DNA of 39,392 bases, taken from assembly GCA_946629635.1 (NCBI GenBank), contig CAMOYA010000010.1, positions 1-39,392 of the forward strand, read 5' to 3'. Under the pieces are notes generated by a model. It saw nothing but the letters and a program-made list of their open reading frames with translations, was not told where the DNA came from and ran no database searches. This DNA comes from an uncultured Clostridia bacterium. GTDB lineage: Bacteria; Bacillota; Clostridia; Christensenellales; Aristaeellaceae. Shown one piece after another: positions 17,513 to 25,589 of this stretch. Both the position numbers and the translations under genes were made by a program. Each line of letters begins with the position of its first letter. Within the stretch, counting starts at the first letter, position 1.

Positions 17513-19288
17513 TCATTCCACCTCCCCCATCTGCGTTTCATGGATTTCCCGGTATACCGGACAGTCCCGCAGCAGCGCCTCATGGGTGCCGCATCCGATC
17601 ATCCTGCCCTCATCAAGCACGATGATCTGATCCATCGATTTGATGGAGGAAATCCGCTGGGCGATCACGATGGTGGTCGCGTCTCCGTGATTGTCCCGGA
17701 TCGCCCGACGCAGAGAGGCGTCTGTCCGGTAATCCAGGGCGGATGAGGAGTCGTCCAGTACCAGGATTTCAGCATTGTCCGCAAGCGCGCGGGCGATCAG
17801 CAGGCGCTGCTTCTGACCGCCGGAAAAATTGGCGCCGTGGATCACGGCACGATGATCGTATCCGTCCGCATAGTTTTCAACGAATTCCTGGGCCATGGCA
17901 TCCCGGATGGCCAGCCGGACGGCCTCTTCGTCCATGTCCCGACCGAAGGATATGTTTTCACGGATCGTATCCGCAAAGATGACATCGTTCTGGAATACGA
18001 CACCGAACATTCGGTGCAGCTCGTCCGGATCATAGGTGCGCACATCGCGGCCGCCGACAAACACATGACCCTCCTGCGGGTCATAGAAGCGCATCAGCAG
18101 ATTGATGATGCTGGTTTTTCCCGCACCGGTTGCGCCGATGATTCCGAGAGATCCGCCGCGCGGAATGGCAAAGCTCACATCGGACAGGCATTTCTGCCGG
18201 GTGGAACCGGCGAAGCTCTCCGTCTGGGGAGCAGCGCCTTCTTCCTGGAGCTCGTCCCCGTCATAGCTGAACGAGACATGATCGAACACAATCAGTTCCG
18301 TCCGTCCTGTCCTGGCGGCTTCCGCCTCCGGAATCGGCTGAAGCTGATTCTCCATGCCGACAATCTCTCCGATTCTTCGGGCGGAAGCATTCGCCTTGGA
18401 CATCATCATAAAGATCCGGTTCAGTCCCATGACGCCCATCAGAATCATATTGAAGTATGTCAGAAATGCCAGGATCACGCCCGGCTCCGTCTGTCCGTCA
18501 TTCACGCGCCTGGCGCCGAAGAGCACGACCAGCGTGAGCCCAACATTCAGAAACAGCGTAACCACCGGTCCCGGCAGGGCCATGATCATCCCCGCCCGGA
18601 TATCCCGCCGCGTCGTTTCCGCGTTCGCCCCGTGAAAGCGACGGATCTCATGGGATTCCCGGGACAGGGCTTTCACCACCCGGATCCCGGTGATGTTTTC
18701 CCGCATTACGCGGACGATGTCGTCCATTCCCTGCTGCACCAGGGTGTAGAGCGGAATTCCTTTCATGGAAATAAAAACGACCAGCGCGACCATCACCGGC
18801 GCCATGATGCACAGGATGGATGCCAGGCCGGTATCCATCGTCAGCGTCACCGCGATCCCGCCCAGCAGCATGATCGGCGCACGGATTCCGATCGTCTGCA
18901 TCGACTGGGTAAACGACTGAACATTATAGGAATCGGATGTCATTCGGGAGATCAGCGAAGGGAGGCCCACCCGATCCATGTCCCGCCCGGAGAGGTTCAG
19001 GGCAGAATGAAACAGATCGCGGCGGATGGCAAAGGTCGCATCCCGCGCGGTCCGGACCGAAAGGCGATTGGCATTCACGTTCAGAAAGCGGACGCAGAGG
19101 GCGAGCAGAATCATGGCTGCACCCCACAGAAGCACGGAGGAAATCTGCTTCGTCGGAACCACATGGTCGATCAGATGCTCCATCACATAGGGAATCAACA
19201 GCTCTGTGACCGTTCCGGCCAGCTTGATGCCCATGACGCCGCTGATCCTTCGGACATATTTGCGCAGGTAGCCCCACAGGAATTTCAT
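17513..19288 (-). CDS. ABC exporter half-transporter, degenerate-site subunit
   Basis: 591 residues with the same membrane plus ATPase layout. Walker A GATGAGKTS and the signature FSGGQKQRLLIARAL are canonical, but Walker B reads LVLDDSSSALD (Asp in place of the catalytic Glu) and the H-loop is VIAQRISSI (Gln for His). This is the expected pattern of the non-hydrolysing subunit in heterodimeric exporters. An insert of about 30 residues (TELIVFDHVSFSYDGDELQ onward, Glu/Thr-rich to FAGSTRQ) lies before the Walker A. ATG 19288 has GGAGGAG about ten bases upstream. It is first in the operon with the partner gene and the thioesterase, and diverges from the MATE gene. A TATAAT box is at 19346-19341 on this strand without a good -35. 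Confidence 0.92.
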   Translation of the reverse strand: MKFLWGYLRKYVRRISGVMGIKLAGTVTELLIPYVMEHLIDHVVPTKQISSVLLWGAAMILLALCVRFLNVNANRLSVRTARDATFAIRRDLFHSALNLSGRDMDRVGLPSLISRMTSDSYNVQSFTQSMQTIGIRAPIMLLGGIAVTLTMDTGLASILCIMAPVMVALVVFISMKGIPLYTLVQQGMDDIVRVMRENITGIRVVKALSRESHEIRRFHGANAETTRRDIRAGMIMALPGPVVTLFLNVGLTLVVLFGARRVNDGQTEPGVILAFLTYFNMILMGVMGLNRIFMMMSKANASARRIGEIVGMENQLQPIPEAEAARTGRTELIVFDHVSFSYDGDELQEEGAAPQTESFAGSTRQKCLSDVSFAIPRGGSLGIIGATGAGKTSIINLLMRFYDPQEGHVFVGGRDVRTYDPDELHRMFGVVFQNDVIFADTIRENISFGRDMDEEAVRLAIRDAMAQEFVENYADGYDHRAVIHGANFSGGQKQRLLIARALADNAEILVLDDSSSALDYRTDASLRRAIRDNHGDATTIVIAQRISSIKSMDQIIVLDEGRMIGCGTHEALLRDCPVYREIHETQMGEVE

Positions 19289-19340
19289 TCTTCTGTTTCT
19301 CCTCCGGATCCTTTCTTTCAAGATACAGTGAACACAGAGC

Positions 19341-19346
19341 ATTATA
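19341..19346 (-). promoter_or_regulatory. -10 box for the ABC exporter operon
   Basis: Minus-strand TATAAT (19346-19341), about 53 bases before the start codon. The best -35-like sequences (TTGTGA, TTGAAC) are at wrong spacing (12 and 21 bases), so the promoter may depend on an activator. Confidence 0.45.
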
Positions 19347-19408
19347 ATAAATGAACCGTCACAAATGTTCAACCGTCTGCGCCGGGCTTTTTTCTGTTTT
19401 TCTTTGCA

Positions 19409-19437
19409 TTGAATTTGCTTTCAAAACAGCGTATCAT
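19409..19437 (+). promoter_or_regulatory. MATE efflux gene promoter
   Basis: TTGAAT (19409-19414), 17 bases, TATCAT (19432-19437), about 33 bases before the ATG at 19470. It diverges from the ABC exporter -10 box about 65 bases away, so a shared regulator of both exporters could bind between them. Confidence 0.6.
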
Positions 19438-19469
19438 AGTATGCATCAGGGAAAGAAGGATGATGGACA

Positions 19470-20837
19470 ATGGCAACTGTGCGCGATACCCGGGGAGACT
19501 TTTCCCAGGGGAGCGTATCTCTGCTGATTCTGCGCCTCGGTCTGCCCGTGATGCTGGCGGAGCTGGTGCACGTGCTGTACAACGTGGTGGACCGGATGTA
19601 TATCGGCCATCTGGCGGAGAGCGGCACGACAGCGCTGACCGCACTGGGCATCTGCTTCCCGCTGATCACGTTGATCGGCGCCTTTGCCAATCTCTGTTCA
19701 ACCGGCGGCGCAACGCTGATGACCATCGCCCGCGGCGAAGGGAACGATTCAAAAGCGGAGCGCATCCAGAGCACCGCGTTCACGCTGCTGCTCCTGATCG
19801 GAGCGTTCCTGACGGTCAGCCTGTACATCGGCTCTTCCGGGCTGCTGCGGCTGCTGGGCGGCGATGATCAGACCATGCCCGCAGCCCTGGACTATTTCCG
19901 GATCTACGTGCTTGGAACCGTCCCCGTGCTGATATCGTTGGGGATCAACCCCTTCATCAATGCCCAGGGCTTCCCGCGGATCGGCATGATCACGGTGATT
20001 CTGGGCGCCGTGCTGAACATTCTGCTGGATCCCCTGCTGATTTTCACCTTCGGAATGGGCGTCCGGGGCGCCGCGCTTGCGACCGTCATTTCCCAGACGG
20101 TCAGTGCCGGCTGGGTGCTCTTCTTCCTCCGTTCCGGCTATGCCGCGATCCGGCTGAAAAAGCTCTGTCTGGACAGGGAGCACCTGGTACCCATGCTGAA
20201 GCTGGGGCTGACAGGATTCACTTTCAAGGTCACCAACAGCATTACGCAGGCCGCCGTAAACATCATGCTCAGGGCCTGGGGCGGCGCGCTCGGAGGGCTG
20301 TATGTCGGCGCCATGAGCCTGATCAACAGCCTGCGCGAGATTATGAGCCTGCCGGTCAACGGCATCACCTCTGCCGGGCAGAATGTGATGAGCTATAACC
20401 ATGGAGCCAGGAAATACCGCCGCGTATCCGAAAGCATTCGGTTTATCTTTCTGAGCGGCCTGGGGGTCAACGGCATCATGTGGCTGCTGGTGCTGACGGT
20501 TCCCGGCGCACTCTTCAGCATTTTCTCCTCCGATCAGGCCCTGCTGGATCTGACCTCCCGCTGCGCCAGGATCTATTTCGGTGCCTTTCCCTTCATGGCG
20601 CTTCAGCTGACCGGTCAGAGCACCTTCGTCGCCTTGAATCATCCGAAGCATGCACTGTTCTTCTCCCTGCTGAGGAAGATTCTGCTGGTGCTTCCGCTGA
20701 CACTGCTGCTTCCGCCGATCGGCCTGGGCGTCGACGGCGTATTCTGGGCAGAGTTCCTGAGCCAGCTGATCGGAGCAACCGCCTGCTTCTTCACCATGTA
20801 CCGGACGATCTGGCGCACAATGGCGCATCCGGCATAA
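19470..20837 (+). CDS. MATE family multidrug/cation efflux protein
   Basis: 455 residues with twelve hydrophobic segments in two related halves, the MATE (MatE) fold. The start MATVRDTRGDFSQGSVSLLILRLGLPVMLAELVHVLYNVVDRMYIG is typical of the NorM/DinF-like branch in Clostridia, with the conserved Pro in TM1 (GLPVMLAEL) and YNVVDRMYIG. LGTVPVLISLGINPFINAQGFPRIGM marks the loop before TM5, and GAVLNILLDPLLIF the next helices. MATE pumps use Na+ or H+ gradients to export cationic compounds; the substrate cannot be read. AGAAGGA precedes the ATG. It sits back-to-back with a heterodimeric ABC exporter, making a small export locus. Confidence 0.93.
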   Translation: MATVRDTRGDFSQGSVSLLILRLGLPVMLAELVHVLYNVVDRMYIGHLAESGTTALTALGICFPLITLIGAFANLCSTGGATLMTIARGEGNDSKAERIQSTAFTLLLLIGAFLTVSLYIGSSGLLRLLGGDDQTMPAALDYFRIYVLGTVPVLISLGINPFINAQGFPRIGMITVILGAVLNILLDPLLIFTFGMGVRGAALATVISQTVSAGWVLFFLRSGYAAIRLKKLCLDREHLVPMLKLGLTGFTFKVTNSITQAAVNIMLRAWGGALGGLYVGAMSLINSLREIMSLPVNGITSAGQNVMSYNHGARKYRRVSESIRFIFLSGLGVNGIMWLLVLTVPGALFSIFSSDQALLDLTSRCARIYFGAFPFMALQLTGQSTFVALNHPKHALFFSLLRKILLVLPLTLLLPPIGLGVDGVFWAEFLSQLIGATACFFTMYRTIWRTMAHPA

Positions 20838-20867
20838 AAAAGCCGGGGACGCCCTGAGCTCCCCGGC
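20836..20867 (-). terminator. Rho-independent terminator of the PreA-like gene
   Basis: Eight-base perfect stem GCCGGGGA/TCCCCGGC (20842-20849 with 20860-20867). Read on the minus strand it is followed by six T residues (20841-20836). Its T-run overlaps the stop codon of the convergent MATE gene, for which it may also serve as a weaker terminator. Confidence 0.85.
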
Positions 20868-20937
20868 AGATTTGATGACGGAATGTCGGAAACGCTCCGC
20901 TCGTCCCGACGCACATCCGCGGCGGATCCTCATCGGT

Positions 20938-22452
20938 TCAATCCGATGCCGGCTTGCGGGAAATCCGCCTCGGAGAAGGCTGAATGGCCCCCTGGGGACA
21001 GACAAGGATGCACAGATGACAGCCGACGCATTTTTTCCCGTTCAGGACCGGGCGCCGTTCCTCGTTCAGCCGGATTGCCTGATGTCCTCCGTCCATGCAT
21101 GAAATCTCACAGCGGCCGCAGCCGATACACTTTTCCCGGACGAACATGGGGAACTGAACCGTATCCCGCTCCAGCACATCCGTGCTTTCATCCAGGCTTT
21201 CCAGGCCAAGGCCGACCATCTCCCGGACATTGCGAAATCCCTTCTCTGTCAGATACAGATTCAGTCCGTCCTTCAGGTCATCAATGATCCGGTATCCATA
21301 CTGCATGACGGCGGTCACCACCTGGACCGATTGCGCACCAAGCAGAAGAAACTCCATCGCGTCCTTCCATGTCTCAATACCGCCGATTCCGGAAACGTGC
21401 TTTCCCTTCATGCCCTGATTCCTGGCGATCTCTGCCACAAAGCGCAGCGCGATCGGTTTCACCGCATTGCCGCTGTAGCCTCCCACCGCGGACTTTCCCC
21501 GGACCGCCGGAGCGGATACATAGGTGTGCGGGTTGACGCCGACAACGGATTTGATCGTATTGATCGCAGAGATTCCGTCCGCTCCGCCGCGGACGGCCGC
21601 TTCCGTAGCCTGTACCGCGCTGGCAACGTTCGGCGTCAGCTTGACCAGTACCGGAATGGAGCAGGCCTCCTTCGCCAGACGGGTATACTTTTCAACCAGT
21701 TCCGGAATCTGCCCGATATCGCTTCCCAGGCCTTCCTCCACCATATTCGGGCAGGACAGATTCAGTTCCACAGCGTCCGCGCCGTTTTCCTGACACTCTC
21801 GGGCCAGATCGCCCCATTCCGCCTCGTTCTGGCCCATGATCGACGCAATGATCACCTTGGAAGGATAATGCTGTTTCAGGCGGCGAAAGACCTCCATGTT
21901 TTCCGCAACGCTGTGATCAGACAGCTGTTCCACATTTTTGAATCCGATGATTTCCCGGGCTCCGCCTGTCAGCGCGGAAAAGCGCGGGGAAGCCTCATGA
22001 ATATCCAGGGTGCAGATCGTTTTGAACGCCACGCCAGCCCAGCCGGCATCAAATGCCCTGGCACACATGTCGTAATCGCTGGACACAACCGCGGAGCCCA
22101 GAATGAAAGGATTCTCCAGCGGGATTCCGCACAGGTCGCATTGCAGCCGGCTCTCATCCTCCGGCAGCAGCGTTTCCGTTTCCGGCTTCACCTGGTAATA
22201 AAGCCGGTTGATGACTTCCCGGATCGGAACTTCTCCCGGGCGGACGCATCTCTGCTCGCATGGAGTATCGCAGGTCAGGCACGGGTTTTTCTCAGGAACA
22301 CGGCCTGCCGCGCACTGCTCATTCTGAAACCAGATGCTGCGCAGAATGCCGGACGGTGAAAGCCTGGGACAGGCAGAATCACACGGCGGATTCCCGCACA
22401 GTACACAATGAATCATGTCGGATCTTCTGATTCTCGGTTCAGCCTGGATCAT
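20938..22452 (-). CDS. PreA-like dihydropyrimidine/dihydroorotate dehydrogenase family protein with N- and C-terminal Fe-S domains
   Basis: 504 residues. Residues about 12-90 form a Cys-rich block (CVLCGNPPCDSACP, CLTCDTPCEQRC) like the N-terminal Fe-S region of DPD and glutamate synthase small subunits. Residues about 105-415 are an FMN-binding TIM barrel: NPFILGSAVVSSDYDM, VELNLSCPNMVEEGLGSDIGQ, VLVKLTPNV, GISAINTIKSV and VSGIGGIETWKDAMEFLLLGAQSVQVVTAVM. Two ferredoxin motifs end it, CIGCGRCEISC and CVGCHLCILVC. PreA (with PreT) reduces uracil and thymine; E. coli PreA lacks the N-terminal Cys block and no PreT gene is here, so the electron partner and substrate are open. The start overlaps the end of the GGDEF gene by 14 bases, with GGAGG ten bases upstream. 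Confidence 0.85.
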   Translation of the reverse strand: MIQAEPRIRRSDMIHCVLCGNPPCDSACPRLSPSGILRSIWFQNEQCAAGRVPEKNPCLTCDTPCEQRCVRPGEVPIREVINRLYYQVKPETETLLPEDESRLQCDLCGIPLENPFILGSAVVSSDYDMCARAFDAGWAGVAFKTICTLDIHEASPRFSALTGGAREIIGFKNVEQLSDHSVAENMEVFRRLKQHYPSKVIIASIMGQNEAEWGDLARECQENGADAVELNLSCPNMVEEGLGSDIGQIPELVEKYTRLAKEACSIPVLVKLTPNVASAVQATEAAVRGGADGISAINTIKSVVGVNPHTYVSAPAVRGKSAVGGYSGNAVKPIALRFVAEIARNQGMKGKHVSGIGGIETWKDAMEFLLLGAQSVQVVTAVMQYGYRIIDDLKDGLNLYLTEKGFRNVREMVGLGLESLDESTDVLERDTVQFPMFVREKCIGCGRCEISCMDGGHQAIRLNEERRPVLNGKKCVGCHLCILVCPQGAIQPSPRRISRKPASD

Positions 22453-24382
22453 TCCTTCTTCGCCTCCTCATTTCATGATGTGCTTCCTTATTCATATACA
22501 ATGCCTGATCGCTGCCGTGAATGCATTCTTCCAGCATCGTTCCGGCATTCAGCCTGGCGGTAAACGCACCCCGGCTCGCTTCCACCTGGAATGAGCGGTC
22601 TTCCTTCCTGTTCAGTTCGTTCAGTGTGTCATCGAACCGCCGAACCGTCTCAAGGGTTGCGGAATCCGATATACGCGGAATAAAGGCGAGGAATTCATCA
22701 CCGCCCAACCGGGCACATACGGCAGAACGGGGCATGCTCCGGCGAATGGCTTCGGCCAGCAGCCGGATGGCATAGTCTCCTGCCTGGTGTCCCCATGTGT
22801 CATTGATTTCCTTCAGGCAGTCCAGATCGAAGGAAATGAACGCAACGTTCTCCTGCTCTGCGCACAGTCTGTCCCAGTCCGGTTCCACCTTTTCCATCAG
22901 TCCCCGGCGGTTATAGAGCTTCGTCAGCATATCCGTAATGCTGCTCTGCCTTCTCTCCTCATACAGCCGGTGAAGTTCCTCCATGTTATGGATATTCCGC
23001 AGCGCGCCGGAAAGCGTCACATTCCAGTGCTGAAAAAACGCCGTCGGAATCTGTCCCTGCGTATAGTGGAACATGGCATACCCATAATTGAATTCCCGCT
23101 GATGCAGCAGCGTCAGATAGAAAACCTGCGGTTCATCCTCCCGCTCTGCCATCCTGGGCAGCAGATCCGTCCGGGGAAAGGAAATCATCGGCATGCCGTG
23201 GTCCTGCCCATCCCGCCGGAGATGAACGAGGCAGGCGGTATCCGTCATCTGTTCAGCAAAGATCCGCTCCCCCGCCGCATTCCTTTTCTCTTCGAAAAGG
23301 CAGAGATAGAAGTCGCGGATCATCGGCGTATCCGCCTGCTTCTTCACCAGAGCGTCATGGAGCTCCTGGATGCTCTCCGCGGCGCTGGTCTCAATCGTGA
23401 AATAGGTCATATTGACTTCACGGCTGTTTATGGTTTCCAGCGCAATGGACCGTTCCTTGCTGATCGTCAGGAACTGATCCACCGGACGCCGACCGCATCC
23501 GCAGCTTTCACCCAGCACCAGCCGTCCCGGAACCGGCATCTGCCGGACCTGCCTTCTGTCGCGCACTCCGCCGGCGCGGATCTGCCGGTCCAGCTCATCA
23601 ATTCCCCGCTGCACAATCGTCTGAAAATCCTGTTCCACCGTCGTCAGCGTCGGGCACTCCAGGGTAATATCCGGCACGTTGTCATATCCGGTGACGATAA
23701 CATCCTCCGGTACGCGGATATGATGTCCCTGCAGCACACGCATCAGGCCGACCGCCATAAAGTCATTCGCACAGACGATGGCCTGGGGAGGTGTTTCCTG
23801 TTCCAGGAAATAATGCCGGTAGGCATCCTGCCCGCAGGAATACCACATGTTTCCGTGGAAAATGTCATGTCCCTCATCGATCGGCAGATTTCTCGCAGCC
23901 ATCTCTTCCCGGAATGTCTCCAGCCGCATTTCGCTGTCCGGATGGCCTTCATAGCCGGCAAGAAAACCAATCCGGGTCAGATGATGATCATCCAGCAGGT
24001 GGCGGATCAGCGGCCGGATCGTATTGTTTTCCTCTGTGAACGAGCAGTCGAATTCATGACTGAAGTGCCGGATGGTGACCACCGGGCACACCGCCCTGGA
24101 CCGGATCTCATTCAGCAGCGCATCCCTGAATCCGGGGATCTCATAAGTATCCGGAGCGACCAGAATCCCATCCAGTTTTTCCAGCGGGGCAAATGAGAAC
24201 ATCTTCTTTTCCTGGGTGTCATATTCATTCTCGCTCGCAAAGTAGCCGACGGTCGAAAAAAAGATGATATCATAATCCAGCTCCCGGGCCTTTTCCTCCA
24301 TCATATGGAACACAATGCTGTCAAAAACCGCATAGGCCTTGCAGAGAAAAACGCCGATCGTTTTCCGCTTCCCGGAAATCAC
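22439..24382 (-). CDS. LacI-type sugar-binding domain fused to GGDEF diguanylate cyclase
   Basis: 647 residues from GTG 24382 (GGAGGAGA about 12 bases upstream). Residues about 5-295 match the periplasmic-binding-protein-like ligand domain of LacI/GalR regulators (KTIGVFLCKAYAVFDSIVFHMMEEKARELDYDI, AIVCANDFMAVGLMRVLQGHHIRVPEDVIVTGYDNVP), but without the helix-turn-helix, signal peptide or membrane helix. A middle region (about 300-470) is not recognised. Residues about 480-640 are a GGDEF domain with DMLTKLYNRRGL, DLDCLKEINDTWGH and an intact RLGGDEF at 558-564. The inhibitory RxxD site upstream of GGDEF is degenerate (PRSA). It should therefore make cyclic di-GMP in the cytoplasm in response to a small ligand, perhaps a sugar. 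It is followed by the PreA-like gene with overlap. Confidence 0.9.
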   Translation of the reverse strand: MISGKRKTIGVFLCKAYAVFDSIVFHMMEEKARELDYDIIFFSTVGYFASENEYDTQEKKMFSFAPLEKLDGILVAPDTYEIPGFRDALLNEIRSRAVCPVVTIRHFSHEFDCSFTEENNTIRPLIRHLLDDHHLTRIGFLAGYEGHPDSEMRLETFREEMAARNLPIDEGHDIFHGNMWYSCGQDAYRHYFLEQETPPQAIVCANDFMAVGLMRVLQGHHIRVPEDVIVTGYDNVPDITLECPTLTTVEQDFQTIVQRGIDELDRQIRAGGVRDRRQVRQMPVPGRLVLGESCGCGRRPVDQFLTISKERSIALETINSREVNMTYFTIETSAAESIQELHDALVKKQADTPMIRDFYLCLFEEKRNAAGERIFAEQMTDTACLVHLRRDGQDHGMPMISFPRTDLLPRMAEREDEPQVFYLTLLHQREFNYGYAMFHYTQGQIPTAFFQHWNVTLSGALRNIHNMEELHRLYEERRQSSITDMLTKLYNRRGLMEKVEPDWDRLCAEQENVAFISFDLDCLKEINDTWGHQAGDYAIRLLAEAIRRSMPRSAVCARLGGDEFLAFIPRISDSATLETVRRFDDTLNELNRKEDRSFQVEASRGAFTARLNAGTMLEECIHGSDQALYMNKEAHHEMRRRRRNDPG

Positions 24383-24441
24383 AAAGATTCATCTCCTCCG
24401 GAATGATTGCTGAATGAACGGGATCATGCCTGTCTGAAAGA

Positions 24442-25410
24442 TCACACGTCCAGATGAACCACAATCGTCTGAGGCGTGGATTCCGGCGTCGCCTCAGGCG
24501 TCACATAAACGATCCGGGGTGTCGGTGTCGGCTGCAGCTCCGGTTCCGTGGTGATATAAACGGTCTCCGGCGTCACCGCGGCAGTCGGCTCCGGGGTGAC
24601 ATAAATGACCTTGGGTGTCATTTTCACAGTGGGCGCAGGCGTAATACAGATCACATGCGGTGTGATCTCCTCCGTCGGCGCCGGCGTGATAACGATCACC
24701 TTGGGCGTCGGCGTCGGAACAGGCGTCGGTTCCGGCGTGACATAGATCACCTGGGCCGTCGGGGTAGGCGCGGGCGTCGGCACGGGCGTGGGCTCCGGCG
24801 TCACATAGATCACCTGGGCCGTCGGGGTCGGCGCCGGCGTCGGCACGGGCGTGGGCTCCGGCGTCACATAGATCACCTGCGCCGTCGGGGTCGGCGCGGG
24901 CGTCGGCACGGGCGTAGGCTCCGGCGTCACATAGACATACTCAATTTGCGGCAGCTCTTCCTTCTCCCGGATGTTCACATCCAGCAGGTCCGCACGAATA
25001 TAACCCATCATTCCGTTCTCCAGACGGACGGCATACCACGCCTGTCCGGAGGAATTGACCGCTTCCGCCATGATTTCAACCACCGTGGATCTTTTGCGGA
25101 TCTGCGTGACCCGCGCGCTGTATATGCTCGGAAGCACCCGGACATTCACCTGGGCACGGAGGGTGATACCGCTCCCGATCATCTCCGTCATATCCGCCAT
25201 GGCTTCCACCCGATGACGAACCGGTTGCGGGGTCGGCGGAATCGGGGGAAAAAGCGGAATCGGCGGGATCACGGCAGGCTCCGCCGCGTTGGAAACAGCC
25301 GGCGGGCAGGATTCTCCGCTCTCTGCCATGGCAGTCGACACAACCGCCAAGCATACCAACAGCAACACCGCCATCCAGATGCGGTATTTCCGATATTTAC
25401 CTGTATTCAT
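24442..25410 (-). CDS. Secreted SH3b-domain wall protein with TPEPT-type tandem repeats
   Basis: 322 residues from ATG 25410 (a GGAG 11 bases upstream); ATG 25419 is an alternative, and longer forms lose the clean signal peptide. Residues 1-29 are the signal peptide ([20 protein letters not shown]). A Pro-rich linker leads to a bacterial SH3 domain (about 83-147: [36 protein letters not shown]), which usually binds peptidoglycan. The last half is Thr/Pro-rich: three near-perfect 21-residue units ([21 protein letters not shown]-type) followed by looser copies ending VYVTPE/IYVTPE. Such tails span the wall or are glycosylated. No sortase motif or catalytic domain is seen; the protein ends at IVVHLDV. 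A TTGACA/TAAAAT promoter lies at 25562-25589, leaving a leader of about 140 bases. Confidence 0.85.
   Translation of the reverse strand: MNTGKYRKYRIWMAVLLLVCLAVVSTAMAESGESCPPAVSNAAEPAVIPPIPLFPPIPPTPQPVRHRVEAMADMTEMIGSGITLRAQVNVRVLPSIYSARVTQIRKRSTVVEIMAEAVNSSGQAWYAVRLENGMMGYIRADLLDVNIREKEELPQIEYVYVTPEPTPVPTPAPTPTAQVIYVTPEPTPVPTPAPTPTAQVIYVTPEPTPVPTPAPTPTAQVIYVTPEPTPVPTPTPKVIVITPAPTEEITPHVICITPAPTVKMTPKVIYVTPEPTAAVTPETVYITTEPELQPTPTPRIVYVTPEATPESTPQTIVVHLDV
24713..24930 (-). repeat. 63-bp in-frame tandem repeats, about 3.5 copies
   Basis: Units at 24713-24775, 24776-24838 and 24839-24901 plus a partial copy 24902-24930. Copies 2 and 3 differ at few positions, so they arose recently. The unit length is a multiple of three, so copy-number changes would lengthen or shorten the Thr/Pro tail of the SH3b protein without breaking its frame. 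Confidence 0.9.
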
Positions 25411-25561
25411 CTCCGTCATTTCTCCGTTCCCCGCTCCTCCCGGTCCGGGTCTGCCGGGCAGAAAGACCGATTTCTTCATCTGATGCTGCCATTTCATGGC
25501 CTGGCAAAATGCTTTCAGGGGAATCATCCGGTCCGGTTTATTGTTCTCTTATTGTGAAATT

Positions 25562-25589
25562 ATTTTAACAGCTTTCAGAGAATTGTCAA
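25562..25589 (-). promoter_or_regulatory. Promoter of the SH3b protein gene
   Basis: Minus-strand perfect TTGACA (25589-25584), 16 bases, TAAAAT (25567-25562). The -35 box overlaps the stop codon of the upstream pectinesterase gene. It matches the guaB promoter closely. Confidence 0.7.

Noticed and set aside
24713-24930. Tandem repeats considered as a CRISPR array
   Set aside because: The 63-bp units are directly adjacent with no spacers and encode an in-frame protein repeat.
24454-25557. An Arg/Asp/His-rich plus-strand frame with internal repeats
   Set aside because: It is the shadow of the TPEPT repeats of the SH3b protein on the other strand.
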